NCBI GenBank assembly: GCA_027405735.1
Contig: JAPEHQ010000021.1
Coordinates: 744,001 to 808,000 of the forward strand
Source: Mucor racemosus
Taxonomy: Eukaryota > Mucoromycota > Mucoromycetes > Mucorales > Mucoraceae
Direction of reading: 5' to 3'
Length of the DNA stretch: 64,000 bases
Positions 33,827 to 47,602 of the stretch are shown here, in pieces. The position numbers were made by a program, and so were the translations under genes. Below the pieces are notes generated by a model that searched no databases, was not told where the DNA came from, and was given only the letters and a program-made list of their open reading frames with translations. Position 1 is the stretch's first letter. The number at the start of each line of letters is the position of its first letter.

Positions 33827-34202
33827 AAATAGTTTATATTACAGTTCATGCCTTAAACTATCGCATATAAACATATGAAAGCTACTTTTGATATGATTCG
33901 GTTGCGTATCAACCCCTTCAAAAGACTTAAATCAACTTGGGAATCAAATCGCAAAAATGATTATGCAATTCCGAATTTGATGATCTTTAAGCTTTTTGAT
34001 GATTGATCTTATAAGAAAAAAAATATTTACATATACCTGATATGCTGATAACTATATTGCAAAAGCGATTTTGGTTTGAAAGTGAAATATGCATTCAGTA
34101 AAATATAATAAATGTTAAATGTTGGTACTATATTATACGCATTCCTGGAATTGAGGATTTAAAAATGCAATAGTTTTGATTATAGTTTTTAGAAAAAATA
34201 AA

Positions 34203-34420
34203 TGTAGCGCCTAATAACATTGCAACGGGAACTCATTTGAATCGATATCCGGCGCGAACTGGTGAGCTTATTACGGACCGACTGTAATAGGCGTAAAATG
34301 TAAATAGCAGGTAATCAACTGGTTGCTTCAACTTACCAAATGCACAATGACCCATGGAAGCCGATGTTTCAAATACTCGTAGTAATCTATTCATACCTAA
34401 TGTTCATGTAGAATAATAAT
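34203..34420 (+). repeat. Dispersed repeat D with neighbouring shared block
   Basis: 34203-34325 matches 13965-14080, and 34338-34420 ('accaaatgcacaatgaccc' onward) matches 24130-24225. Two repeats that lie apart elsewhere are joined here, so this may be the more complete version of one element. Confidence 0.5.
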
Positions 34421-34784
34421 AGATAGATTACTTATAGCAGTATTTATAGAGATCGAATTTTTAATTGTTTTCAATAATCGCAATAAAATGGACAGTAAGC
34501 TATTAGTTGTTGAGCTTTGGCAATAATCTTCTCAATACACAGTAGGCTGTGAAAGTTGCCCTTTGAGATTAGCATGTCAAAGATGTGTATCTACGTACAC
34601 TCATGTAAAGTTAAAAGTTATTAGTAGGTTCAAAATTCGCCGAGATAGGGTCTTTGTTGTCGGTTTTTTACGGTTGCAAAGAACTAGATTTCTGATAGTT
34701 TTCGAATGTTTTCGTTAAATATTGAGTCGGATTACGCCAAATATTCAAAAACAATGTACTTTCCTCTATGAGCCATTGATATCT

Positions 34785-36110
34785 GTCATCGGAAAATAGA
34801 AAAGTTAATACCAGAATATAATTGCATTGGTTTAATATTGACCAAATTGACCTAAAATCGATTGTAAAAAAATAAGCATCTAACTTGAGGTGTTAATTTT
34901 TGGTATTCACAAGATAGATCCAACTGAAAACTACTCTGAAGTTTTTGTTTCAGCAAAAAATATTAATTTTTCGTCGAGATAATCAAAACAATAGTTCATA
35001 TCACAGCTTACAGCCTATAGTACCTGGGTTTCAAAATCGATTTAAAAAAAATGGTTGAAAATGATCGAAAATGATTAAAAAAAACAAAATCGTTTAATAG
35101 CTCATGAACTGCCAAGTAAGTTGAGCTAGCGCATTAAATGTTTTTTGTACAATTTTAAATTTTACATACATCTAAACAAAATTCAGAAAAATGATTCACA
35201 TTAAATGTTGCGTAAAATGTAATTGAAGTTTTGGAGGTTTTTTGAAGATACACATCACTTTTTATTAGCATATTTTAAATATAAATATTTGAGATTATGT
35301 GCGGCAGCATTATCTATCGATCTAGTTATTGAGAAACCTTGTAGCTTCATTTTTCGTAGAGAAAAGAAAACTTTTGTCAATTTTTTTTCAAATTCAGAAT
35401 TTAGGATGAGGGTATATAGGGAGAAAATTGATGCTAGAAATGAAGGTATCTCTTTGTACACATTTTTGAGGATATCTCTACGAAAAATCAATATTTTAAA
35501 AAAAACTAAATTGGGTCCAAGAGAGCTCAACAAGGTCCATGACATGAGTACAAAAGAACTGCTACTCAATTTAACAAATATTTTGAAATCTACTACAAAA
35601 ATGCCAAAAAAAAAGAAAAAAAATAAAAGTGCTCATAATTTTTTTATACTGAAATATGTTATAGAGCACTTTAAAATAAGTAAGTTTTATTATTAGAAAG
35701 TGTTAGTATAGCTTAATTATTTCTAGAGATATGAAGCCTCAAAGTTTTCAATCCTTAAGCAGTGAAATACGCGTAAAAATCTGAAACATTAGTACTGAAA
35801 AATTTATACCAACTGCAAAAAATAGGATATTTCCGAATACTCATTTTTGAATTAAAGCTGAACATCTCAGGTACATTGGCATATAATTTTTTTTTTGCGT
35901 TATTTAGTGGGAAAAAAAGCTGTACAGGGATAAACAGCCAGACCCAGTTTTCAAGGGAAAAGCAGTGAATTTTACCTGTTTTTGAGACTTTTATGAAATA
36001 TAAAATAAATTTAAAAATAGGTAACATAATGCGACCAATTTATATCTATTCATCAGTGTCTAAGGTTTATCTTAAAGAGCGTTCGACATGAATGAAATCT
36101 GTAAAAATAA
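34785..36110 (+). repeat. Repeat family A, copy 3 (uninterrupted)
   Basis: Reference copy without insertions, nearly identical to copy 2. It shows the empty TA site for the MITE ('ccttgtagcttcat' near 35338) and holds the longest version of the family ORF. Confidence 0.8.
35223..35696 (+). CDS. Small conserved ORF of repeat family A (longest, 157 codons)
   Basis: Begins MKFWRFFEDTHHFLLAYFKY and ends ISKFYY. The last 97 codons equal the ORF of copy 2. Upstream, copy 2 has the same sequence with frame-breaking changes and the MITE. No domain or motif known to me. A Lys-rich stretch (KMPKKKKKNKSA) near the end could bind nucleic acid. The opposite strand is also open over 104 codons, which lowers confidence in either frame. 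Confidence 0.3.
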   Translation: MKFWRFFEDTHHFLLAYFKYKYLRLCAAALSIDLVIEKPCSFIFRREKKTFVNFFSNSEFRMRVYREKIDARNEGISLYTFLRISLRKINILKKTKLGPRELNKVHDMSTKELLLNLTNILKSTTKMPKKKKKNKSAHNFFILKYVIEHFKISKFYY

Positions 36111-36660
36111 AATTTAATCACTTCTAGCGAAAAATGGATTACATTCTGCCCATCATTATACCACTTATACAAGCGATGTGCCACTAAAGCATTATAGAAC
36201 TGTCAGAATTTGTTCATGTACTTGTAATGAGAATGGCTATTAGCCATGGTAATTTTTAAATGAGATCATACAATGAAATCATTCATACAAGCGCCAGATC
36301 TAACCTTGACACGAAGAAATATTATGCGATAATTGCCTTATCTAGTCGTATATAATGCATCGCAATCTTGTTTGATATCATTATATTTGATTAAATGTAT
36401 ACATTCTCTTTCTCCTACTCTTTTTTCTTCTTCTTTTTGCATTGACAGCAACATTGTTTAAATAACCGACTAAACGGACTGGGCGGTTTTGCTTGTGTTC
36501 CTCGAATGTCTAGTTCTACTAAGAGCAGGCAGAAGGGAAATAATAGCTATGTTTGCACGTGAAAAGTGTATAAACAATTCTAATTCTTTTTCCCTTGGAC
36601 CACAATTTCCGCTTCTTTTCTTTTTCCATAATTTTTACTTGAATTAACAATACTTGAAAT
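36111..36660. other. Upstream region of the C1/Pex24 gene
   Basis: AT-rich; a CT/TTC-rich tract at 36405-36440 lies in the likely promoter. No gene seen. Confidence 0.4.
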
Positions 36661-38564
36661 ATGCCTTCTGCAGCAATAAAATATCATATTTTTACAGAAA
36701 AAAACTTCCAGGGGTTAGTTTATTGTGATTATTGTGAAAAGTTATTATGGGGATTAGCAAGACAGGGATTACAATGTACAGGTAGTGTACATACGCGTGT
36801 ATCCAATATTTGAGAAGCATATTACTAAATTTTAAGAATAGAATGTGGTTATAATTGTCATACTGCTTGTAGCGATATGGTTATTCAATGTAGACCTCCT
36901 CGACGATGGAGCCCAGATTCTTTATCAGTAACAGACTCGGAAGCAGAATCAATTTCTAAACACTCTCTTCCCTCACATACAAACCGAAATTCACTTAATT
37001 ATAATACGGACGATAACAACAGTAATACTAGTAGTAGCCGAAAAAATAGAACACTATCATCAGACATTTTACCACCTCCCAACAGTTTAACTCGCAGTTT
37101 ATCATCTTCTAAAATAGAAGAACCTCTTAAATCACCTACTTTTTCAGGAACAACATATAACAATGGTAATAACAGTGATCAATTACTTGGTAGTCAACGA
37201 AGTAAAACAACATTAAACAAATCTTATCGTAAATCAATAAAACAACAATTACAAAAGCAACAATTACAAAAGAATAGTGATGTTGATTTATTAAGTCCAC
37301 ATGCAACAGCAAAAGCATTTACAAGATTAGTTGCAAGATCAAGAGCATTCTTTTATATTGGAAGATCAATACATGATGTATACAATTGGAAGAATAAAAC
37401 CAACTCTATTATAGTCTGCTTATTTTGGATATGTTCATGTATGTTTTTCAAGTATATATTCTTAATAATTACTTATGCTGTATATAGGTTTAAACTCAAA
37501 GACCGTGTTACTGATCCCACCCCTGCTGATCTGGTTACTTTATAATCAAACAGGCATTGTGAAATCACAGCAGACTGCTTCACAAGTCTTGTTTCCTCGT
37601 TTTGATGAGAGTACACCCGAATATTATACCAACTTGGAGAGCATGCAATATGCCTTCATCTTTTTTATCCGACTTTACGATAATTTTGCATATCATTTAC
37701 AACATATTCATTTAAATGCAACAACATATAGAGTATTGTTCGTATTGAGTTTATGTATCTCTTTTATTTTTGCATATTTGGGTAAATGGCTTGTCATGAT
37801 TGCTGGTTTGATGATCTTGTTGAACAAGACCTGGTTCGGTACCTTCATCGAAGCTATATTGCAATTCTTGATGGAGGTTGTACAAACGGCTGTAGATATA
37901 TTTCAGAAATTTAAATCTTCTAAAAAGAGAACAGTGGAAAGAAAACCTATTCAAGTTTCAGTTTATGAAAATCAAAGATGGTGGGCAGGAACAGGATATA
38001 CATCTCAGGTATAGTTTAATATTTTTAATGAAGAAAAACCAGGCTTTTTTTTTAATATAAACGTAGTTGTTACGATCAGAAAGATCTGCTTGGTCCAACA
38101 TTACAGGTATGGAACCATTGCCATCAAAAGAAGAAATGCCTTCTCCGGCGCATTATTCATGGGCAGATGATGATGCCGAATGGCATCTTGATACAACTGG
38201 CCCTTGGACAGATGATGCTCTTGAAATAGGTAAAATATAGTAGTTTTATATTTCATTTTGTATAAAATCTCACGCATTCTCTTTTATAGTGGTAAATGTT
38301 GTTTCTTGATATTTGGTTGTATGTGTAACTATAAATTTTATTAATTTTTCTTTCTAGACTTTAATTGAATGTGATGAAAATGGTTGGGTTTATACGGACC
38401 ATCGTTGGACAAATCCTCGAGGTCGACCCGAAATAACCAAAGGAAGAGCCGCTGTCATCGCAAATGGTCATAACAATGAAACATCAAAAGCATTAACCAG
38501 AAGAAGAAGATGGTATAGAAAAGCAATTCCAATTGTTGCATCAGATAAAAAGAAATCTGCTTGA
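36661..38564 (+). CDS. C1-domain protein with Pex24/dysferlin (PEX30-like) domain
   Basis: Exons 36661-36781, 36842-37438, 37488-38008, 38067-38229, a proposed 2-base micro-exon 38290-38291, and 38358-38564; 536 residues. A C1 zinc domain comes first (H9, C22, C25, C39, C42, H47, C50; HIFTEKNFQGLVYCDYCEKL). A Ser/Asn-rich linker (about 60-200) follows, then a membrane part with hydrophobic hairpins (about 235-250 and 305-345). The protein ends in a Pex24p/dysferlin-type domain (VYENQRWWAGTGYTSQLL and GWVYTDHRWTNPRGRP ... RRRRWYRK). Pex24p-family proteins (PEX24, 28-32) shape ER subdomains and control peroxisome number. A C1 domain in front would add a lipid (diacylglycerol) sensor. The junction after 38229 needs the micro-exon to keep frame; otherwise the protein would stop just before the DysFC half. 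Confidence 0.82.
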
Positions 38565-38671
38565 TAAAATAAAATATTTATATATACAAATTACCACAAT
38601 CAACAACGTCGTTCGCTGGTTTTCAATAATGATATTATATAATTATAAAAATAAGTTTCTCTTAATTAGTG

Positions 38672-38678
38672 TATAAAT
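38672..38678 (+). promoter_or_regulatory. TATA-like box favouring the downstream start codon
   Basis: Reads TATAAAT, 38 bases before the ATG at 38717. It lies inside the longer frame that would start at 38669, so the second ATG, in context CACCATGG, is the better start. Confidence 0.4.
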
Positions 38679-38716
38679 CCCCTTTTTCTAGTCATTACCA
38701 CCATCAATTTATCACC

Positions 38717-40500
38717 ATGGCAACCAATACACTACCGCTACATAATGATAAAGAAAAAGAAAAAGGGTTGAAACCATCTGGTAGCCCAACCTTCATGTCT
38801 CGCTCAACTAGAAGATTTGCAGCGTTTTGTATAATATTGTTTATAGTCGTGTATTCGTTCAGTTCGTCGACAACTGTACAAAATGAGTCTATTATTTCAC
38901 CAAAATCAATGGAATATAATATAAACCCTTTATTTTGGGCACCTACTCTATCAGAAAGAGTTGGAAAAAGTGCTTATCCAAGAAGTTTCTTTACAACAAA
39001 AGCATTAAGAGAGAATGAATTCAACCCAGTATCTGCAGTTATCCTGAGAGTAACAGATGATGATCAAAGCATAGAATATGCTGTTAAAAACTTGGTCAAA
39101 TATCCATTCATCAGTGACATTTATATCCAAAACCTTGTCAAAAGCAGACCATTAACAATAGACGTAAGTAGCTCCCATACCAGTAAAATCAACCAAACCC
39201 AAACCCACTAAATATTCATTTTTTTTTAGAGCCTGAAATTAGATCCTAAATTAAAGGAAAACATCAATATTGAAATCATGGAATCAGATGAAGATTTAGG
39301 AAGCATGGCTCGATTCACTACTTGCGCAACTGCATCAAGATTATATTGTTATTTCCAAGACGATACTTATTTGAATACTTACATGGATACTTTATATACC
39401 AACTTTTTACGTTTCCCAACATTGATTCATGCCAATGCAAAGCCTTCTCACTACGAAAACCAAATGAAATGGAGATTTTACAACAAGGATCTTAAATTAC
39501 ATACAGGTTATGCTGATTTTAGATATGGCGCTTTTGTGCCTCGATGGAAAGTACAGAGCTTCTTGACTCAATTGGGTAAATCAGGTCTGATGAAGAATAG
39601 TATTCGCCAAGCTGAACATTATTTTGCTATTTGGATGAATCAATATCCCTGGTTGCTTAGCAATCCTCCTCATACCGCTAAAGGTGATAAAGCTACAGAT
39701 AAAGATCTTGCTTATCCTGAAGCATTAGATCGTTATACAGTAAGTTTTCATATTTTATTTCTCGATTTTACATGGATATTAATCACAGATTGTTCTTCAA
39801 GTATGATGCCATTCGTCATTTACAAAGATCTTTAACATTGGATCAATCAGAAGCACCACAAGATTATTTTGAAAGACAAGAAGAAGAGCCTCCTCTCGAA
39901 TATCGTGATGTCCGTTCCTCTTGCGCTAATGATCGTTGTTTGTTTATGACCAACATGGATCCTTTTGTTCAACCATCTCAAGTAATATTTGATTATCAAA
40001 ATATCACATCTATTCCCAAATTAGAAAATATGTATGAAAGTTTGTCTATAGTGTCTCCTTCAGTAGAATGGGATGAACATTCGTATCAAAAGACAGTCGA
40101 CAATGATCCCAATACATGTTGGAATACTATTAAAAGTAAGTTTCTCTGGATAATGCTATGAATTTCAAACTAATCGCTTGTTAATTTGATAGAACCTAAA
40201 AAGGGAGATTATTTCGGTTTAATTTTGGTTGGTACATCAAAGCCGTCTAATCTTGTAATTCACACATCACAGACAGTAAACCATCTTGAAAAACAATTAT
40301 CTGTTTCTGTTTTGCAAAGTGGTGATGCCTGGATCAATTGTAAAGCTACAGATAAATCAGTGCCTGAGAGTAATCGCATTACTTTTAGTCTCAATTGTCC
40401 CAATGTCAAGTTATTTAGAGCCATAAAGGTTACTTTTAAAAAGGATCAGAGCGAACCTTTAGAAATTTGTGGTATTTCTATTGACAGTTTGTCTGTATAA
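38717..40500 (+). CDS. Type II membrane glycosyltransferase-like protein
   Basis: Four exons, 38717-39163, 39230-39739, 39802-40135 and 40193-40500, 532 residues. A short cytosolic tail and one membrane segment (RRFAAFCIILFIVVYSF, about 32-48) give a Golgi-type type II layout. The lumenal part starts with NPVSAVILRVTDDD..IEYAVKNLVKYP, like the first strand and helix of a GT-A fold. It continues with RLYCYFQDDTYLNTYMDTLY, where QDD (Asp193-Asp194) may be the metal-binding DxD-like site. LHTGYADFRYGAFVPRWKV resembles an acceptor/donor site of GT64-like enzymes. The C-terminal quarter (DNDPNTCWNTIKPKKGDYFG onward) is a beta-rich domain. The third exon uses the acceptor ttcttcaag, the one that keeps frame. 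The enzyme activity is not identified. Confidence 0.7.
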
Positions 40501-42150
40501 TCCTATTTATTAAATAAAAAGTTAAAAAATCTACATGTAGCGATCCATTCTGGTTCTAGGAAAATTAATGGGCATGATCTCCGAATCACTCTTTTTAATT
40601 CATTAAAGGATTTTAACGAATCAATATGACGGTTTAAAAAACCAAAAACTTATAAACGTACTCTCTGACATGTTAAGTTTAGAATAATATTTTTTTCCTT
40701 TGTAACAATTCTTAGCTTTTGCAAGCTTTCTAATTGTTCTTGACATGGTACCAACAGCCAAAATTTTCAAAACCTTATTCAAATTCCGCTTTTTGTAAAA
40801 TGAATCGAGTGACGAATTTCTGGTCGATTTGAACTTTTTTTTTCACAACTTTACAAATTTCTCAAAAAGTGCTATAACTAGCAGCTATACGTCAGCTGGA
40901 AGTATTTGTACAACTTTTGATCCTCTATCGAATGGTGTAACTTATGACATAAGTTTCCGCTAAAAATATTGAGAAATTTGGCGATATAAAAAAAAGTGTT
41001 TTTTAGGCAAATGTCAACATTTTGAGTATTAAATAAACAAACAAAGACTCTTGAGTTGAAGACTGATGAATTCCGGTCATTTTGATATTAGATATACCTT
41101 AGTGAAATATTCCGTTTTGGACTTGAAAATTCTGAAAGAGCGATTTTGATAGATTTGGGCGCACTACCCCTCATGGAAAATTTCAAAAAATCGGTTTGTT
41201 TTTTATGACTCAAAATTGTCAAGGAAATGCACCCAAATGAAGCTAATGGATGTAAGAAATAGTTCTGGGTGGTTTTGCGTTTATAAAAATGCTAAAATTC
41301 ATAGAAAATGATGCATTAAAATCAATGATTTTTAGTGATTTTGCAGCACTAGAGGATTGCTTCTCAACATTTCATTCATGAATAGTTATTTGTGATTACT
41401 GATTTACTAATTTTAGCATAAATACTCTCGTAACTTGTTTTTTGTTTTAAACTTGAACCTACTTTTTATATAAATTACTGCAATTTGTTGTAAAAAAAAA
41501 TGTGTAAACCATGAATCTTTTTTAGGTTGTCTGATGGATATTTAGCATCTGATGCGTAAGTATGCAGTAATACGTTCAATTAAGATGGCGTAGATAAAGA
41601 TAAGATTACACTAATTCGTTTTTACATAATGACATTTCGACAAGGTTTTAAATTAGTAACTTTTTACAACTGAGACAAAGCTATTGCTTGCAAGGGTCTC
41701 AATTTTCGCAAATTCTAAATTCTGTTACACATGATGTTAGTTTGACAAATGATAAAGGCATTATCAAGCAAAATGGGGCGTTATTTAGGTCGTAAAAGAA
41801 AAAAAATTAGGCTATAATGTCCGGTTTATATGTCCAAATGATCTAAAAGCTATTTGATTATTCATCCAGTTTCTCTTTGAAACATAAAAACGTAAAACTT
41901 TCTTTAAATGTTAAAGCCGCGGTAGTAACCATGAAATAAAATGTTCGCCCGTCATTAATGGGATGGGGCAAAAGGAGACATTCTACAAGGCAAGCAGTAA
42001 AAAACGACATTTACATGGTTAATCCTTAAAGTTTATTGGATTTTTATATTACACTCAACGAATTTGATGAGACACACTATTCAAAAAAATAGTTTTAAGA
42101 GGGGATGAAATATGACAGAAAAGAGATTATAAAACTATACAAATGTCAAC
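40501..42150. other. AT-rich intergenic region, probable old repeat
   Basis: 3' UTR signals at 40515-40520 (AATAAA). From about 40690 to 41350 the sequence has the same style as families A and B (runs of aaaat/ttttt and tcgattt) but no second copy exists in the window. No ORF of note. The last 150 bases are the 3' UTR of transketolase. Confidence 0.35.
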
Positions 42151-44554
42151 TTAAAGTTGGGCATTGACTTCAGGGACGTGGCCGAGCTTTTCAAAGTGAG
42201 CAATGATAGATTCAGCCTTAGCAACAGCGTTCTCAGCTGTGATATCAAAGTGAGGATACAACTTATCAATGGGACCAGAAGCACCAAAAGTACGCATACC
42301 AATTTGACAATGAGAGTAACGTTCCCAACCGAATGTACCAAGAGCTTCAATGGAAATAACGGGAACACCAAGAGGGAAGATTTCTTTCTTGTATTCAGCA
42401 GATTGTTCATCAAAGAGTTCAGAACAAGGCATAGAAACAACTTGAGCAGCAATGTTCTTCTGCTTCAAGGTCTTTGCAGCCTCAGCAGCAATAGAGACTT
42501 CGGAACCAGTGGCAACAAAGACGACTTTAGGATTCTTTTCAGAAGAAAGAACATAAGCACCTTTGAGGACAGATTCAGGAGAAGAACCTTCAAGTTGAGG
42601 CAAGTTTTGACGAGAAAGAGCAATGACAGAGGGACGAGTAAGGTTTTGGATAGCTGCCAAATAAGTACCAGAAGTCTCATTACCATCAGCAGGACGGAAA
42701 GTAAGCATGTTGGGAGTGGCACGAGTCAAAGCCAAAGTCTCGATAGGTTGATGAGTAGGTCCATCTTCACCAAGACCAATGGAATCGTGAGTCATCACAT
42801 AAAGAACACGCATATGGCCCAAGGCAGAAAGACGAGCAGCACCCCAACCGTAGGTCAAGAAGTTCAAGAAAGTACCGCCGTAAGGTACAATACCACCATA
42901 AGCAGACAAACCATTCATTACGGCGAACATGGCATGCTCACGGACACCAAAACGGAAGTAACGACCAGAATAATCACCAAGGCCATTAGAAGAAGGTTGG
43001 AAATCAACAGCATTCTTCCAACGAGTCAAGTTGGAACCAGTCAAATCAGCAGAACCACCCAAAAGCTCAGGAAGTTCAGCTTCAATGGCGGTCAAGACAC
43101 CTTCAGACAATTTACGAGTGGCAACAGCAGGGTCAGAAGGACTGAAACGAGGAAGAGCCTTTTCCCAACCAGTAGGCAAAGTATTGGAGAAACGACGTTC
43201 AATTTCGGCAGCTTCCTTGGGGAATTTTTCCTTGTAAGAAGCAAAGAGTTTGTTCCACTTTTCTTCGTATTCAGCACCTTCTTGAGCACGCTTATGGTAT
43301 AAATCATAAACCTGATTAGGAGTGTGTTAGTGTTTTGTATCCAAATTTAAATCTCCATGTTTTAGTACTACTTACTTCTTGGGAGACGGTAAAGGTTTCT
43401 TCAGGGTTAAAACCAAACTTTTCCTTTACTTGCTTGATATCATCATCTAAAATAGGACAAAATGTTAATTTAAAATATGAGCAAAGCCATTACGAGTTTA
43501 AACTTACTAGAGAGAGGGGCACCATGGACCTTCTCTTCACCTTGCATCAAAGAACCATAGCCTAGAATGGAAATATAAAGTCAATATTTGTGTAAAAATT
43601 GCATAAAGTCTGGTGTCACACATCATTGAGGCGCTTTCTCTAACACTAACACGATGATGGGACAATAACAAATAATACATACCAATAATGGTTCTGACCT
43701 TGATGAGAGAGGGCTTATCGGTAACCTTTTGAGCAGCCTTAATGGCTTCTTCAATGGAAGCATAATCGCTATCACCATTACCAACAGTTTGAACATGCCA
43801 GTCGTAAGCTTCGAAACGCTTAAGAACATCTTCAGTGAAAGAGACGGCAGTGTCACCATCAATGGTAATATGATTATCATCATAGAAAGCAATGAGTTTA
43901 CCAAGCTTCAAGTGACCAGCAAGAGAACAAGCTTCAGAAGCTACGCCTTCTTGAAGACAACCATCACCGAGAATGGCATAAGTATAATTGTTAAAGATCT
44001 CGAAATCAGGCTTGTTGTAAGTAGCAGCGAGTTGAGCTTCAGCAGCAGCTAAACCAACAGCATTGGAGATACCCTGACCAAGAGGACCAGTAGTAACCTC
44101 AACGCCTTCAGTATCAATACGCTCAGGATGACCAGGAGTCCTTAATTGATAAGATAGTTAATATATGACGTACAAATGATTCAAAAATAAAAAATAAAGA
44201 TAAAAAAAAAAGAACGCGTATGATTATATTTTTTTTTCCTTATCTAAAAAAAACAACTTACTTTGAGCCTAATTGACGGAAGTTCTTCAAATCATCTAAT
44301 GTGACATTGTAACCCAAAAGATGGAGGATAATGTATTGAAGAGCACAAGCATGACCATTGGAAAGAACAAAACGATCACGATTCTTGAAATAGGGATTCT
44401 TGGGATTGGCATGAAGAAACTTTGTGAACAAAATATGAGCGATAGGAGCGCAACCCATTGGAGCACCAGGATGACCAGAGTTGGCCTTGCGGACAATGTC
44501 AGCAGCAAGTACACGGATAGTATCGATAGACTTTTGTTCAAGAGCAGTAGCCAT
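42151..44554 (-). CDS. TKL1: Transketolase
   Basis: Five exons on the minus strand: 44554-44262, 44140-43683, 43561-43508, 43446-43376 and 43311-42151; 678 residues, against about 680 in yeast. It moves two-carbon units between sugar phosphates in the non-oxidative pentose phosphate pathway, with thiamine diphosphate and a divalent metal, in the cytosol. Visible hallmarks: His28 in [10 protein letters not shown], the thiamine-binding GDG at 156-158 ([11 protein letters not shown]), and the catalytic Glu417 in [11 protein letters not shown]. Also present are the substrate-binding [16 protein letters not shown] and a C-terminal block [18 protein letters not shown]. Codons are clearly biased towards those of highly expressed genes (AAG, TTC, GGT), unlike neighbours. 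The longest antisense frame (381 codons) is a by-product of this bias. Identification is certain. Confidence 0.97.
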
Positions 44555-45089
44555 TTTAGTTTATATTTTAAATTGAATTCAAAAAGAAAAGTAAAAAGAT
44601 GTTTGTTTCATACATTTGTCTTCTTTTATAATGCAATTTTAGAACTACATTTGGTCGGCGCAAGGTAACCGAGTAAGAGAAACTAAAAAAAAAAACAATC
44701 GTCATGTAGTATTAATTGGCTACGACCTAGATTGAAAGAGACCCGATCAATGAAAATGTTCCACTTTGCTGATAAACGCCTCTTGATAAACCCTGTTTGA
44801 GAAATATTTTTGAAGCAGCACTTCATGTAAGCAATGCTAGGATGAGGCGGGTAAATCTAGGCATAAAATCTCCTAATGCATTGGTTGTACAATCTGTGAA
44901 ATTGGAGTGTGGGCTTATTTTGACTAAATGATGACAAACAAGTATAAAAGAGGCGTTCATCCTCGGCAATAAAATCAACGCGCACAAATATTTCGACATT
45001 TGTTAGATGGATAAATTATTTAAATTTTAATTATAAAAAACTTTTTAGAAATAGCTTAGGTAATCAATAAATAGGTTGTTGATACAATT
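44555..45089. other. Promoter region of transketolase and 3' side of the kinase gene
   Basis: AT-rich. A TATA-like 'gtataaaagagg' lies at 44941-44952, but on the + strand, where no gene follows. No gene recognised. Confidence 0.35.
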
Positions 45090-46621
<1,532 letters not shown>

Positions 46622-47602
46622 TTAATTCTGGTTTTTTTTTTCTTCTTTTTTTTTTTGCAGCTTTAAATTTAAATATCAATATAAGAACAATGAGCAACCA
46701 AACCAAATTGTAAGAGTAATAATAATTCCATATAGTAAAATATATATAAAGAGAGAAAAAAAAAAGAAAAAAAATTTTCTATTATTTAAATTGCTTCCAA
46801 TAATGGGAAACATGGGAGGTATCAGGTTGAACAACGACGTGGAGTAAATCCAATCAAATCATCTCTCATTGTTATTGATCTTGGTTTGATTTCGCAAAGA
46901 AAAAGGGGAAAGTCAGTAACATTAATTAATGTACAGTGACATGCATTAATTGATCGTAACTATGATATAGTTTACATTAGATTTGTATTGTGTACACTGA
47001 AATATACCAGATATCTTGAAGAAAAATAGCATTTTGCTACATATAATCATTGGCCGGTTACCTGTGTATGGCATCTCTTTCATATATATAAAAAAATACA
47101 ATTCAGCCATTGGAACCTAATAAATTTATTATAGAAAACGTTGCTGTATCATGTTAAACTAATTTGAAAATGCTACGCATTGAAAATAAACGAAGATTGC
47201 ATTGTTTGTAGACTATATATCCTTGTAAACCAGCTGGATATCAATTTTCAAAGGATTTTTAAATTATGCTAAAAAACTGTAATTCTCGCAAATAATTAAC
47301 TGTACATTATTTACAACCTTGAAAACGCTTTCATAATTTTTTATTGCTCCTAAAAACGTTTATTTGTTTCGAATTCTGCCTTTAAGTTTGCTGATTCTGC
47401 TTTTCAGAAATCCGATAACATTATACTGAGAGGGTATATTAACTTATGTGTCCAAAAGAAGCAATTGGGAGTCTGATTAGTCCAGTGCATAAAAAGAGTA
47501 TAAATTGATTACTTACCAATAAAAATAATTTGATTTGAAAAAGGGTTTGAAAAGTAAGTAATATTTAGTACATCATTCTATATAAGCTATGTATTACCTA
47601 CC
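46622..47602. other. Intergenic region, upstream of kinase and downstream of Fanzor-like gene
   Basis: The kinase end has A/T-runs (46630-46661, 46757-46780). The part near 47400-47600 lies 3' of the Fanzor-like gene, which is where guide (omega) RNA is expected in this family. No conserved structure or terminal repeat was identified by eye. Confidence 0.35.

Larger units (their letters stand above)
33244..34784. other. AT-rich gene-free region with repeat pieces
   Basis: Contains an AATAAA-like signal for the transporter (33311-33316), a decayed ORF at 33580-33826, and repeat D with its neighbour block (34203-34420). Nothing else recognised. Confidence 0.35.

Noticed and set aside
42157..43302. 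381-codon open frame on the + strand opposite transketolase
   Set aside because: It is the antisense of the longest transketolase exon, whose strong codon bias keeps the complement open. The peptide has no domain and no start context.
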